NCBI GenBank assembly: GCA_002391225.1
Contig: DGRV01000021.1
Coordinates: forward strand, 1 to 64,000
Length of the DNA: 64,000 nt
DNA from: Christensenella sp. UBA4379
GTDB taxonomy: Bacteria > Bacillota > Clostridia > Christensenellales > Aristaeellaceae
Direction of reading: 5' to 3'
The notes beneath the pieces are model-generated. The model did not search any database. It saw only the letters and a program-made list of their open reading frames with translations, and was not told the DNA's origin. Positions 52,613 through 61,244 of this stretch are shown here, piece by piece. The position numbers were made by a program, and so were the translations under genes. The number at the start of each line of letters is the position of its first letter. The first letter of the stretch is position 1.

Positions 52613-53392
52613 ATGAATACAGAGACATTATTGGGCATTTTGATTCCCTTTGTCGGGACCAGTTTGGGCGCGGCCATGGTGTTTGTGCTGAAAAAGGAAA
52701 TATCGGCGGTGCTGCAGAAAATCCTGACCGGCTTTGCGGCGGGCGTCATGGTGGCGGCTTCCTTCTGGAGCCTGCTGCAGCCCGCCCTGGAGAGCAGCGA
52801 GCACATGGGGACGCTTTCCTTTCTGCCCGCCGCCGTCGGCTTCCTGATTGGCGTGGGCTTTTTGCTGCTGCTGGACGTGATCACCCCGCACATGCACCTG
52901 GATCATCAGGACGAAGGCCCGAGGTCCGGCCTCAAGCGCACCACCAAGCTGATCCTCGCGGTGACCCTGCACAACATCCCGGAAGGCATGGCGGTGGGCG
53001 TGGTATACGCGGGCTTCCGTTCCGGCAACGCGGGCATCACCAGCGCGGGCGCCCTGGCCCTGGCCCTGGGCATCGCGATTCAGAACTTCCCGGAAGGAGC
53101 GATCGTCTCCATGCCCCTTCGGGCGGAGGGCATGAGCAAGGGAAAGACCTTCCTGTACGGCGTTCTTTCCGGCGTGGTGGAGCCCATCGCTGCGGCCGTC
53201 ACGATTGTCGCCGCCGGCACGGTGGTGCCCATCATGCCTTATCTGCTGGCCTTCGCCGCCGGCGCGATGATGTACGTGGTCGTCGAGGAGCTGATCCCGG
53301 AGATGTCCGAGGGGAAGCACTCCAACTGGGGAACCATCGCCTTTGCGCTGGGCTTCGTGCTGATGATGATCTTGGACGTAACCCTGGGATAA
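52613..53392 (+). CDS. ZIP-family divalent metal transporter
   Basis: 259 residues, eight hydrophobic segments. The metal-binding helices are conserved: VTLHNIPEGMAVG (HNxPEG) and AIQNFPEGAIVSM (QNxPEG), with EELIPE near the end. A His/Asp-rich loop (PHMHLDHQDEG) links helices 3 and 4. GufA/ZupT-like, importing Zn, Fe or Mn. ATG 52613 follows GGGGGAAACG; longer in-frame readings overlap the MarR gene and are rejected. Confidence 0.9.
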   Translation: MNTETLLGILIPFVGTSLGAAMVFVLKKEISAVLQKILTGFAAGVMVAASFWSLLQPALESSEHMGTLSFLPAAVGFLIGVGFLLLLDVITPHMHLDHQDEGPRSGLKRTTKLILAVTLHNIPEGMAVGVVYAGFRSGNAGITSAGALALALGIAIQNFPEGAIVSMPLRAEGMSKGKTFLYGVLSGVVEPIAAAVTIVAAGTVVPIMPYLLAFAAGAMMYVVVEELIPEMSEGKHSNWGTIAFALGFVLMMILDVTLG

Positions 53393-53447
53393 AATCGTCT
53401 GAACCGGCTGCCGCCTGACGAGGCGTCATCACTTGTTTCGGAGGCTG

Positions 53448-55428
53448 TATGAAAGAGGGATTTTACTGACCGGCGGCACCGGGTTCCTGGGCACGGAGCT
53501 GGCTGCACGGTTGGCAAAGGCGGAGGAGACTTCTGTCTATGTCCTGGTTCGGGCGGCGGATCATGCGGAGGCGGCCCAGCGGCTCCGGGCCGCGTGGCAG
53601 CACGATCAAAGCCTGTATCAGGCCGTCGGCAGGCAGCTGCTTCCTCTGCCCGGCGATTTTACCAAGGCCGACCTGGGGCTGAACGCGGAGGCGCTTGAGG
53701 CCCTTCGGGACCACGTGACCCTCGTGATCCACGCCGGGGCGGAGATCGGGTTTGATAAAAGCAAGGCGGAGCTGGACCAGACCAACGTGATCGGCACCCG
53801 GAATATGATCGCTCTGTCCAAAAGCCTGCCGCGTCTGCGGCGCTTCCTCCATATCTCTACCGCCTATGTGGCGGGCCGGAAACATGGACGGGTGATGGAG
53901 GATGAGCTTCCGGGAGAACGCTTTTCCAGCCTCTATGAGCAAAGCAAGGCGGAGGCGTAAAACCTCCTGCGGGCTTCCGGCCTCCCCTGGTCGATCTGCC
54001 GCCCGGGCATGATTGTGGGGGATTCCGAAAGCGGGTGGTCCGGAATTTCAATACGGTCTATTATGTCTTAAAACAGCTGCTGCTGGGGAAGATCCGCCTG
54101 CTGCCCATCAGGGAGGACACGCCCCTGAACCTGGTGCCGGTGGATACGGTGGCCGACGCGGCGCTGACCGTTGCCCGCTCGGACGCCGCGGAGGGGAAGG
54201 CCTTCCATCTGACCTGCCCCAAGGATCAAGCCCCTACGGCGGGCGAACTGTGCGACGCGGTGATCGCCTGGGCCGAAAAGCATCTGTCCGTCCGGCTGAA
54301 AAGGCCCGTCTTTCTGTCCCTACCGGCCTTTAAAAAGGCGGGGCTGACCTACAACCAAAAAGAGGACAGCCGGAAAAAGAGCAGCCTCCATAATCTGCTC
54401 ATGCTGCTGCCCTATTTCTATGCGGACCAGGTGTTTGACCGGACGAATACGGACGCGCTCTGCGGCCCCTATGAAGCGGATTGGCGGAGCTACCTGGACA
54501 CCTTCCTGACCTTTGCCTGCCGGAAGAATTTTATGCGGCAGACCGGGCAGACGGTCTTTGACCAGGCCATGGTGCGGCGGGCCAGCCGCCGCTATCCCAT
54601 CACCTGTTACAATGTCACCGCCGAAGGGATCGAGGCTGTCCATGGCCCGGAGGTCAACACCCGGATCGAGAAGATCCGGAACGTGCTGTGGGCCTGGGGC
54701 ATCCGCAAAGGGGACCGGGTGGCCCTGACGGGCATCAATTAGGTGGACTATTTGGCGCTGGAGCAGGCCATCGGGCTGATGGACGCGGTCAGCGAGGCCC
54801 TGCTCAAGAATTTCCGCGCCCTGGGGATCGAGATTCACAACGCCTACGGCCAGACCGAAGCGCCCCTCATCACCATCAACCGTCTGGGGGACAACGTGAT
54901 CCCCACAATCGGCACAGCCCTGCCCGATACCGAGATCACCGTCGAGCCTGATGGGGAACTGATCGTCAAGGGCCCTCAGGTGACCCTTGGATATTACGGC
55001 CTCCAGACCGAAAACATCCAAAACGGTGTCCTGCGCACGGGCGATCTGGGCCGGATGGACGAAAGCGGCCATATCACCCTGTTTGGGCGAAAGAAGGACT
55101 TTATCATCACCGCTTACGGAAAGAACATCAGCATCCCCAAAATCGAGCAGCGCATCAAGGACATCCCCGGCGTATCCGAGGCGGTGCTCGTGGGCGAAAA
55201 CCGCCCCTACTGCACCGCGCTGATCTGGCTGGAGGGAACGTGCGGGGACCTTTCCGGGCAGATGGAACGGATGAACGCGGAGCTCTCCCACCCGGAACAG
55301 ATCAGAAAGTTTACCGTGATGGAAAAGCCCCTCAGCATTCAGGCGGGCGAACTGACCCCGAACCTCAAGGTGAAGCGGAACAACGTATGTACCCATTACG
55401 CCGCGGAGATCGAGGCGATGTACCGATG
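53448..55428 (+). pseudogene. SDR reductase-AMP ligase fusion, multiply broken
   Basis: An N-terminal NAD(P)-binding reductase domain of the male-sterility/acyl reductase type (LLTGGTGFLGTELAARL, HISTAYVAGRKHG) is followed by an AMP-dependent synthetase domain (NAYGQTEAPLITIN, GRKKDFIITAYGKNI). Lesions: a frameshift in a T4 run at about 53460 just after the start (MKEG), in-frame TAA at 53958-53960, a frameshift near 54030, in-frame TAG near 54740, and loss of the centre of the ligase domain between AIGLMDAVS and NFRALGIEI. The intact ancestor would activate and reduce a fatty or other carboxylic acid. Confidence 0.85.
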
Positions 55429-55971
55429 AGGGCGGCCTTTACCCGCCGGGTCCTTTCGCGTTTGGAGCGGCATACGCCCAACTGGGTCCGATGCGCGGAA
55501 GCACAGATTCTTCTGAACCTGGCTTCCCGCAGCTTTAGACTGCCGGGGCGAAGGGTTTTACATCTGCCCGCGCCGGAAGCCCTCAGGGCCTACGCCGCTT
55601 ATACGGTATCATGTATGGAAAAAACGGAGGCGGATCCAAAGCGCTTGTATGAGGGCGCGTTTCAGCTGGGCAGGAAAATCCGCCGCCTGATCGGCCTCAG
55701 GAAACCGTGCGACATCCAGTGGCTGGTCTTTTATCTCTATCAGAACCTTTGCATCACCATGAGCGGCCGCCTGCCGGGGAAAATCATGGTGCCGCGCTGC
55801 TATTTCAGCGCCTTTTATTCCCCGGAGCAATGCGGGCGGATGTCCCAGGTGGACGCCGGGATCATCGCGGGCCTGTACGGGGGCGGGCAGCTTCATTTTA
55901 CGGAAAGGCTCACCGAGGGCTGCGCACAGTGCAAAGCCGTTTTTCAAAGAGGGGAATGGGATGAAAAATAA
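55426..55971 (+). CDS. Conserved hypothetical protein of the acyl-reduction cluster
   Basis: 181 residues, intact. The ATG overlaps the end of the preceding gene and its own stop overlaps the start of the GMC gene, so it belongs to the same operon. Cysteine-containing C-terminal part (YSPEQCGRM, TEGCAQCKAVFQR) is reminiscent of the L-2-amino-thiazoline-4-carboxylic acid hydrolase-type family, but this is a weak resemblance. With both neighbours broken it may be under relaxed selection. Confidence 0.65.
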   Translation: MRAAFTRRVLSRLERHTPNWVRCAEAQILLNLASRSFRLPGRRVLHLPAPEALRAYAAYTVSCMEKTEADPKRLYEGAFQLGRKIRRLIGLRKPCDIQWLVFYLYQNLCITMSGRLPGKIMVPRCYFSAFYSPEQCGRMSQVDAGIIAGLYGGGQLHFTERLTEGCAQCKAVFQRGEWDEK

Positions 55972-57235
55972 GAAGACGGCCCTGGTACCGGCGCGAGCGG
56001 CGGCATGATCGCCAAAGAGCTGCAGGGCAGATACCAGGTGACCATCCTGGAGGCCGGAGGGAAATTCAGGCCCTTTTCCATGCCGATCGGCAAGCTGGCC
56101 GCCCTGCACCGCACCGGCCTCTTTTTCGACGAGCGGATGATCTGCCTGCTCCTGCCGAACATGCTGGTGGAAAAGACGGAGGACATGGTGATGGTGCGGG
56201 GCATCGGCGTAGGCGGCACCACCACCTTGGCCACCGGCAACGCCGTGCGCTGCGACGGGGCGGTCCGGGCTCTGGGGATCGATCTGGATGAACAGTGCGC
56301 GGAGCTATCCCGGGAGCTGCCCATCACCACCGACCATCAGCAGCATTGGACCGAAACCACATGGACCATGTTCCGTCTGTTTGAACAGATGGGGCTGGAT
56401 CCGGTGGGCACGCCCAAGCTCATGCGGGCCGCGAAATGCGTAGAATGCGGCCACTGCGCCATCGGCTGTCCGACGGGGGCGAAATGGGATACGCGGGCGC
56501 TGATCAAAGAGGCGGTTCAAAAAGGGGCGGTTCTCATCATCGACTGCCGGGTCACCGGCCTGGATATAGAGAACGGTCAGGTCAAAGCCGTCCACGCCCG
56601 GAGGCACGGAAAACGGGAAACCTATCAGGCCGATCTGGTGGTCCTTGCCGCCGGCGGCCTGGGTACGCCGGTGATTCCGCAGCATTCCGGCGTCCCCTGT
56701 TCCGACACCCTGTTTGCCGACCCCGTCCTCTACGTGGCGGGGCCTATGGAAAACTATGGGCAGGACCATCAGCTGCTCATGCCCTTTATCAGCCAGCAGG
56801 ACGGCTATATCCTGTCCCCGTATATGGATTATCTGAGCTTCTTCTTTCATCGAAGCTGGCGGCTCCCCATGCGGAACATCGCCAGCATCATGATCAAGCT
56901 GGCAGACGAGGAAGCGGGGACCACGGACGGAAAGCACATCAATAAAACCATGTCTCCCGCCGATCAGCGCCGTATGGACAGGGCCGTCGCGCAGAGCCAG
57001 GAGATCCTGGAGCGCCTGGGCGTCCGGGAGCGGGACCAGTTCCTGGGCACCCTGAACGCGGGCCATCCGGGCGGCATGCTGCCGCTGACGGAAGGGGAAA
57101 AGGAGAACCTTCATTCATCCGTTTTGCCGGAGAACCTGTACGTGGCCGACGCGACAATCCTGCCCCGGTCCATGGGCAACCCGCCCATGCTGACCATCAT
57201 GGCTCTGGCAAAAAAAAATCGCCGCCCTTCTGTAA
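55961..57235 (+). pseudogene. GMC-family FAD oxidoreductase, frameshifted at both ends
   Basis: Starts MKNKKTAL, then a frame change near 55984 gives the dinucleotide-binding GTGASGGMIA. Body: VRGIGVGGTTTLATGNAVRC, a ferredoxin-like CVECGHCAIGCPTGAKW, VVLAAGGLGTP and the C-terminal GGMLP and GNPPMLTIMALAKK. A run of nine A residues (57210-57218), one too many, shifts the end; with eight A residues it closes as KKIAALL and stops at 57235. Family members oxidise alcohols, including long-chain alcohols. Loss-of-frame at two places suggests a pseudogene or sequence errors. Confidence 0.8.
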
Positions 57236-57465
57236 AGAGAGAGCAACATCCATCTTTTTCTTCCATTCGCCTGGGGTGAGCGGGAGTTTTTATTTTTTTC
57301 TTTCCGACCCCACTTTTTTTGAAAGCGCCTCCGAATCGTATCGTGAAAGGCTCAAAAGCCTCAGCGCGGGAGCCCTTCCCCGGCCGGATGACGGTGCACA
57401 GTTCGACGGCCGATCCACCTTGAACAGGTTAAAAAATCAGAAAACGATTACAGGGGGTCAAACAT

Positions 57466-57869
57466 ATGAAACGCATCATCACCAGCATCCTCGCAGCGAC
57501 CGTATTGACGACTTCGATCGCGGGAACATCCCTGGCGGCCGGTTCGGCACAAGGCGACGTTTTTCAGCTCCGGCAGCAAATGACGCAGCAGCAAACCATG
57601 GAGAACCAGCAAAATCCGGCGCTCAGCCGATGTTCGGGATGCAGGCTCCCTGCGTTCAGCTGGCGCAAAATGGTCTCCGGGGATTCTTCGGTCCACAGAT
57701 GCCCGGCCACATCTGGGGCTATATAGTATATCTGATCGACGACCAATATCTGTTCACCGGCGATACCATCTGGTTCGGCGCGGACGGCGGCTACAGCTTC
57801 ATCATCCTAGCGGAGGACGACGACACCGAGGCCCAGGCAAGGACGGTTTTTCTAAAAAAGAAAAAATGA
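57466..57869 (+). pseudogene. Signal peptide joined to a metallo-beta-lactamase-fold fragment
   Basis: The ATG frame encodes a clear Sec signal (MKRIITSILAATVLTTSIAG) and a Gln-rich stretch. After a frame change near 57610-57625 comes FGPQMPGHIWGYIVYLIDDQ and YLFTGDTIWFGADGGYSF, a metallo-beta-lactamase core (normally GHTxGH) ending in a lysine-rich tail. The signal and the MBL piece probably came from different genes. The GHxxGH His is changed to Tyr, so it is not a functional MBL enzyme. Confidence 0.6.
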
Positions 57870-57977
57870 GACAGTTTGATCAATCTGCTTCATCATGAAG
57901 CACGGCGGAATGATTCTACATTGTATTTTGTCTGCATTTGGTTTATCATACAATTGATAGTCGCGCACGACTACGAT
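57864..57977 (+). promoter_or_regulatory. Promoter/operator unit B (ferritin-like gene)
   Basis: Collinear with unit A, same length. TTGTAT (57921-57926), 17-bp spacer, TATCAT (57944-57949), and 8 bp later TAGTCGCGCACGACTA (57958-57973), the exact reverse complement of the unit A palindrome. The upstream blocks GAGACAGTTT and GCTTCATCATGA are identical to unit A. Confidence 0.75.
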
Positions 57978-58046
57978 TGATTGAATGCCGGGTGGATTCA
58001 GGTGCGTCTGAACATCCGGCCGCAGATGAAAAAGGAGGAGCTTTCC

Positions 58047-58503
58047 ATGGCTAACGAAAAAAGTGATCGCGGGTCTTCAGACCATCATAACCGATTTGGC
58101 GCAGCAGGCGGACGGGCACCAGCTGCAGTCCAGGATCTTTGCCAACCTGGGCCTGACCAAGCTGGCGGATAAATACGCCGAGCACGCGGAGGAAGAGCGC
58201 GGCTGGGTGACCAAGTGCATCGACAGGCTGCTGGACCTGGGCTGCGAGGTGCGTCTGGGCGCAAAGGAAGACAAGCCCGTCTGCAAGAATCCTGTGGACT
58301 GGCTCAAGTACGACCTGCAGGTTTCCGTCGACGGCCTGGCCTGGCTGAAGGACATCACCGAAGCTGCCCGGGAAGACTTTACCACCTTCGAGATCCTGAA
58401 GGCCTACTACCAGGATGAGGAAGAGGATATGTACTGGGCCCAGGGACAGCTGGAAATGATCGAGTGCATCGGCGTTCAGAACTGGCTGCTGCGGCAGATG
58501 TAA
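58047..58503 (+). CDS. Ferritin-like protein, frameshifted near the start
   Basis: GGAGGAG precedes ATG 58047 (MANEK); an A6 run (58057-58062) has one A too many and shifts the frame. Removing it gives MANEKVIAGLQTII and an intact protein of about 151 residues. The product is all-helical: DKYAEHAEEERGWVTKCIDR and YYQDEEEDMYWAQGQLEMIE have the spaced Glu/His residues of ferritin/bacterioferritin four-helix bundles. Iron storage or peroxide detoxification is likely. It lies behind promoter/operator unit B. Confidence 0.75.
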
Positions 58504-58518
58504 GAAGAAAAAGAACCC

Positions 58519-58564
58519 AGCGGAAGCGCGCGAACGGCCTGGTTTGCGCTCTTCTGCTTTTTTA
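58519..58564 (+). terminator. Terminator after the ferritin-like gene
   Basis: AGCGGAAGCGCGC pairs imperfectly with GCGCTCTTCTGCT, followed by six T residues. Confidence 0.65.
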
Positions 58565-58573
58565 TGTTTTTTC

Positions 58574-58602
58574 TTGTTGTCCCGGCAGTTCGGTGATAAA
58601 AT
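58574..58602 (+). promoter_or_regulatory. Promoter of the SDR/HAD/Dus unit
   Basis: TTGTTG (58574-58579), 17-bp spacer, TAAAAT (58597-58602), about 50 bp before the SDR start. Confidence 0.55.
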
Positions 58603-58653
58603 ATCTTTGAAACGGCGGCTGTTTTGCCGCTTTCTGGAACAAAGGAGTGCAGG

Positions 58654-59367
58654 ATGGGAGCATTTGAGCAGAAGGTCGCGGTGATTACCGGCGGCGGGCA
58701 TGGAATTGGCAGGGCCATCGCGGAGGCGTTTCTCCGGGAGGGCGCTACGGTAGAGGTCATCGACATCCGCCCCGGGAATTGGTTTGTCGGCGACGTGGGG
58801 GACAGGGAGACTCTGGAGCGCTTTTCGGAAGCTGTGATCCGGAAGCATGGCCATGTGGACTATCTGATCAACAACGCCCCGCCGCTCATGAAGGGGATCT
58901 GCGAGTGCAGCTATGAGGACTTCGTGCAGGCCCAACTGGTGGGCGTCGCGGCCCCGTATTACCTGACCCGACTGTTTGTGTCCTGCTTTGTCAAAGGGGC
59001 GGCGGTGGTCAACATCTCCTCCTCCAGGGACCGGATGAGCCAGCCGCAGACGGAGAGCTATACGGCCGCCAAGGGAGGCATTGCCGCCCTGACCCACGCG
59101 ATGGCGGTCAGCCTGGCCGGAAAGGTGAGGGTCAACAGCATTTCTCCCGGATGGATTGATACGACGGGCAGCGATATTGCCGGAGCGGACGCTCTTCAGC
59201 AGCCGGTGGGCCGGGTCGGAAAGCCAGAGGACATCGCGGAGATGGTCCTCTTCCTGTGCTCGGAGAAGGCGGGCTTCATCACGGGAGAAAACATCTGCAT
59301 CGACGGCGGCATGACCAGGCTCATGATCTATCACGGCGACCACGGCTGGGAGCTGCATGGGGACTGA
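58654..59367 (+). CDS. Short-chain dehydrogenase/reductase
   Basis: 237 residues; AAAGGAGTGCAGG before ATG. Classical SDR: cofactor loop TGGGHGIG, INNAPP (NNAG variant), VVNISSS, catalytic Tyr near 136 and Lys near 140 in SYTAAKGG, and SPGWIDTT. Oxidises or reduces an unidentified alcohol/ketone with NAD(P)H. First of three adjacent co-directional genes. Confidence 0.9.
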   Translation: MGAFEQKVAVITGGGHGIGRAIAEAFLREGATVEVIDIRPGNWFVGDVGDRETLERFSEAVIRKHGHVDYLINNAPPLMKGICECSYEDFVQAQLVGVAAPYYLTRLFVSCFVKGAAVVNISSSRDRMSQPQTESYTAAKGGIAALTHAMAVSLAGKVRVNSISPGWIDTTGSDIAGADALQQPVGRVGKPEDIAEMVLFLCSEKAGFITGENICIDGGMTRLMIYHGDHGWELHGD

Positions 59368-59387
59368 GAGAAGGATGGGGGAATAGA

Positions 59388-60008
59388 ATGATCAAGAACA
59401 TCGTGTTTGACATCGGCGGCGTGCTGGCCGATTATCGGATGAAGGAATTCCTGATGGAAAAGGGACTGGACGGCCCGATGATCAAACGGGTGCTGAAAGC
59501 CTCGGTCATGAACCCGTACTGGGGCAGGTTTGAGCGCGGAGAAGTCACAGAGGAAGAGACCCTGCAGGCCTTCACCGCCGCCGACCCGGAGATCGAACGG
59601 GAGCTTCGGCTGGCGTTTACCAACCTGAGCGGGATGCTTGTCAGCCGGGATTACGCCATCCCCCTGGTCCAGCGGCTGAAAAAGGCCGGGTACGGGGTCT
59701 ATTATCTGTCCAATTACTCCAAGAAAGCCTATGACGAGTGCGGGGAATCCCTGGCCTTCATGCCGTATATGGACGGGGGCATCGTTTCCTTCAAGGTCGG
59801 CATGACGAAGCCGGATCAGCGGATGTTTTCCTGCTTTCTGGAGCGTTTCGGCTTAACGGCGGAGACCTGTCTTTTTGTCGACGATACGGAGGAAAATGTC
59901 CTCGCGGCGCGGGCGCTGGGCTTTTCGGGCTTCGTATTCAGCGGCGTGGACGGGTTGATGGAGGAGCTGAAAAAGCTCGGCGTGGAAACCACGGAGGAAG
60001 GCGTTTGA
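59388..60008 (+). CDS. HAD-IA phosphatase (YihX-like)
   Basis: 206 residues; GGGGGAATAGA before ATG. Motif I FDIGGVLA with nucleophile Asp8 and Gly in place of the usual second Asp, as in YihX-type phosphatases; YYLSNYS; FVDDTEENVLAARALG. A sugar-phosphate or alpha-glucose-1-phosphate phosphatase is plausible. Its stop overlaps the TTG start of the Dus gene. Confidence 0.87.
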   Translation: MIKNIVFDIGGVLADYRMKEFLMEKGLDGPMIKRVLKASVMNPYWGRFERGEVTEEETLQAFTAADPEIERELRLAFTNLSGMLVSRDYAIPLVQRLKKAGYGVYYLSNYSKKAYDECGESLAFMPYMDGGIVSFKVGMTKPDQRMFSCFLERFGLTAETCLFVDDTEENVLAARALGFSGFVFSGVDGLMEELKKLGVETTEEGV

Positions 60009-60949
60009 TCATCTATTTTGCGCCGATGGAGGGCATCACCGATGGGATCCTCCGCCGTGTCCACCATGAGCTTTTCGGGGGAGTGGACATCTACTGCCTG
60101 CCGTTTCACAAGCTGACGCAGACGATGTCCCTGCTGACCCGCGAGAAAAGAGATATTTCCCCGGAGGAAAACCGTGGGCTCCACGTACTGCCCCAGGCGC
60201 TGACGAGGGACCCCGGCCAGCTGCATGCGTGGCTTCAATCTGTGAGCGCCCGGGGATATTCCTGCGCGGACCTTAATCTCGGCTGTCCGTCGCCCACCGT
60301 GACCAAGCGGGGACGGGGCAGCGGGATGCTCCGGGACCTTTCTGCCCTGCGCGCCTTTCTGGACCAGGTGTTTTCAAAGCCGCTCCCCATCTCCCTCTCC
60401 GTCAAAACCCGCATCGGCTATGAAAGCCCGGAGGAGTGGCAGGAGATCCTGCCGCTGCTCGCCCGGTATCCCTTCGCTCATGTGACGATCCACGTCCGCA
60501 CCGCACTGGAGCAGTACACCGGGGCAATCCACCCGGAAGCCTTCGGCCTGGCCCTGCGGCAGGGGCTGGCCCATCCCGTCTATAACGGGGACCTTCGGAC
60601 GCCGGTGGACGTACGGGCGCTGACTGACCGCTTCCCCGGGACGAAGGCGGTCATGATCGGCCGGGGCCTTCTTTTTGACCCGGCCCTCGCGCGGCGGATC
60701 CGCGGCGGCCCGCCCGCCAGCCGGGAGGAGCTGCAGGCCTGGTACACCGCCCTTTACGAAGGCTGGAGGGACCGCTTTCAGGAGACGATCGCCCTGGGCA
60801 GGATCAAAAAGCTGATGGAGTGGCCCGTGGGAGAGGATATCAAGAGAAAAAGACTCTTGCGCCGGGCGGACCATATCGAAGGCTGCATCGAGGCGGCGCT
60901 GGGGCATGGCGGAGAAAACTCCGTCCTGGAGCCTATGAACACGATGTAA
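60005..60949 (+). CDS. tRNA-dihydrouridine synthase
   Basis: 314 residues starting at TTG 60005, overlapping the HAD stop codon; GGAGGAAGG upstream supports it. FMN-dependent Dus fold: FAPMEGITDG, DLNLGCPSP, RGRGSGML (Cys usually in the GCP/GxGxxLL region), LSVKTRIG, HVTIHVRT, VYNGDLRT and MIGRGLLFDP. It reduces uridine in tRNA D-loops. Translational coupling with the HAD gene is evident. Confidence 0.92.
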   Translation: MIIYFAPMEGITDGILRRVHHELFGGVDIYCLPFHKLTQTMSLLTREKRDISPEENRGLHVLPQALTRDPGQLHAWLQSVSARGYSCADLNLGCPSPTVTKRGRGSGMLRDLSALRAFLDQVFSKPLPISLSVKTRIGYESPEEWQEILPLLARYPFAHVTIHVRTALEQYTGAIHPEAFGLALRQGLAHPVYNGDLRTPVDVRALTDRFPGTKAVMIGRGLLFDPALARRIRGGPPASREELQAWYTALYEGWRDRFQETIALGRIKKLMEWPVGEDIKRKRLLRRADHIEGCIEAALGHGGENSVLEPMNTM

Positions 60950-61162
60950 ACTAATGTAGCGGAGGGCCGACGGGGATTAGAGGAACTCCAGCCAACAGAG
61001 TCCTTCCAAAGGCTCAGCTCCGGAATTGCCGCAGCTCGCTCAAGGCCAGGAAGGCCGGGAAGCATGACCGACCGTCCCGCCACCCGGAGACCCGTCCGGC
61101 ATGACCAACGGCCCATCCCCAGGCGCTTCAGGCGTCCTGCCGCCGATGCAGGCGTCTGGCGA
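60950..61162. other. Intergenic region without recognised content
   Basis: GC-rich gap between the Dus gene and the next promoter. I see no ORF with a ribosome binding site and no clear terminator. A repeated GGCG pattern (CAGGCG three times within 61120-61160) could form weak hairpins. No known RNA family is recognised. Confidence 0.4.
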
Positions 61163-61191
61163 TTGCCTTTTTCCGAATCATTTGATATGAT
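61163..61191 (+). promoter_or_regulatory. Promoter of the oxidoreductase gene
   Basis: TTGCCT (61163-61168), 17-bp spacer, TATGAT (61186-61191), 53 bp before the start codon. Confidence 0.6.
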
Positions 61192-61244
61192 GTTGACAGA
61201 AGAAATCTTCCGTGCCAGACACGGAAGCGAACGGAGGACGTACG

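Noticed and set aside
60950..61162. Possible structured RNA in the gap after the Dus gene
   Set aside because: Fragments resembling RNase P or SRP motifs do not extend into the required conserved core; no consistent fold by eye.
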